DNA of 64,000 nt from Sediminibacterium goheungense (GTDB taxonomy: Bacteria > Bacteroidota > Bacteroidia > Chitinophagales > Chitinophagaceae): the NCBI RefSeq assembly GCF_004361915.1, contig NZ_SNWP01000010.1, forward strand, positions 434,001-498,000, given 5' to 3'. The notes under the pieces are model-generated. The model was not told the DNA's origin. It did not search any database and was given only the letters and a program-made list of their open reading frames with translations. Positions 63,754-64,000 of the stretch are shown here, piece after piece (position 1 is the first letter of the stretch; the number at the start of each line of letters is the position of its first letter). The position numbers were made by a program, and so were the translations under genes.

Positions 63754-64000
63754 ATGAAAAAGATCGGCATCTTGTTCGGGCAGGAAAGAAGTTTTCCGAT
63801 GGCCTTTGTAGAGCGTATTAACAGTAAGAATATTCCCGGCATTACAGCCGAGCCTGTACGCATCGATAAAGTAATGCAGGGTGAAGCCAGCGGTTATGCA
63901 GTAATCGTTGACAGGATCAGTCAGGATGTACCCTTCTACCGTGCTTTTCTGAAAAATGCAGCCCTTTGCGGTACCGCTGTTATCAACAACCCCTTCTGGT
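63754..64000 (+). CDS. partial gene, possible ATP-grasp/RimK-like protein
   Basis: The first 82 codons from ATG 63754 (MKKIGILFGQERSFPMAF...). The start of a Rossmann-like pre-ATP-grasp domain is plausible (KIGILFG), and the later YAVIVDRISQDVPFYRAFLKNA is typical of conserved Bacteroidota proteins of that fold. The ATP-binding part lies beyond the window, so the assignment is tentative. Confidence 0.6.
   Translation, partial: MKKIGILFGQERSFPMAFVERINSKNIPGITAEPVRIDKVMQGEASGYAVIVDRISQDVPFYRAFLKNAALCGTAVINNPFW

Overview
This window is chromosomal DNA of a Bacteroidota bacterium, most likely a member of the Chitinophagaceae or a near relative. The signs are: promoters of the TTG-N17-23-TAnnTTTG type; few Shine-Dalgarno sequences; TonB-dependent receptors with an N-terminal carboxypeptidase-regulatory-like domain; a LytS/LytTR pair; a two-domain RibBA; and many exported proteins ending their signal peptide in AQ or carrying a lipobox. 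The phylum is secure, the family is inference. I see no transposase, integrase, rRNA or CRISPR array. No gene-free stretch exceeds 300 bases.

Layout. 1-5057 (mostly minus): lon (cut by the window edge), a small Ala/Thr-repeat lipoprotein, the GTPases der and era, and an initiator tRNA-fMet. 5069-10750: a GIN-domain secreted protein; a TPP riboswitch driving a TonB-dependent receptor on the plus strand; then rhodanese, a PASTA protein and ddl on the minus strand. 11035-15987: ferredoxin, a divergent LuxC-type acyl-CoA reductase, an HtrA protease, a GH13 amylase and a decayed KilA-N gene. 15996-21533 (minus): a/b hydrolase, PIG-L deacetylase, two very small membrane proteins and an SSS symporter, tightly packed. 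21585-33488: M14 carboxypeptidase, ggt, a DinB-like protein, nudK, tamB and a GT39-type glycosyltransferase.

33525-39265 (minus) is the ribosomal/RNA polymerase alpha cluster infA-rpmJ-rpsM-rpsK-rpsD-rpoA-rplQ, followed by carA and aroQ. 39394-53338 holds a large HExxH/propeller/barrel-like outer envelope protein, homogentisate dioxygenase, Nudix and phosphoesterase genes, a putative Tat-exported aminotransferase, a LytTR two-component system, a His-rich membrane protein, a glycerophosphodiesterase and a TolB-like propeller. 53505-64000 holds a TPR lipoprotein, rpe, phoH, ribBA, an Oar-like TonB receptor, an astacin-type metalloprotease lipoprotein, an esterase and the start of a further gene.

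Three features stand out. First, many intergenic gaps, including those inside the ribosomal cluster, carry long inverted repeats built from short repeated words; several words recur at distant loci. Second, the AT-rich astacin lipoprotein gene lies between two exact copies of the 21-bp 3' end of the upstream TonB receptor gene, each followed by a strong terminator, as if a cassette had been inserted or a neighbouring receptor lost. Third, the PIG-L/symporter operon contains two overlooked genes of 47 and 39 codons, the second overlapping the symporter start by ATGA. Much of the window serves the cell envelope: import, periplasmic proteolysis, protein insertion and lipid turnover.
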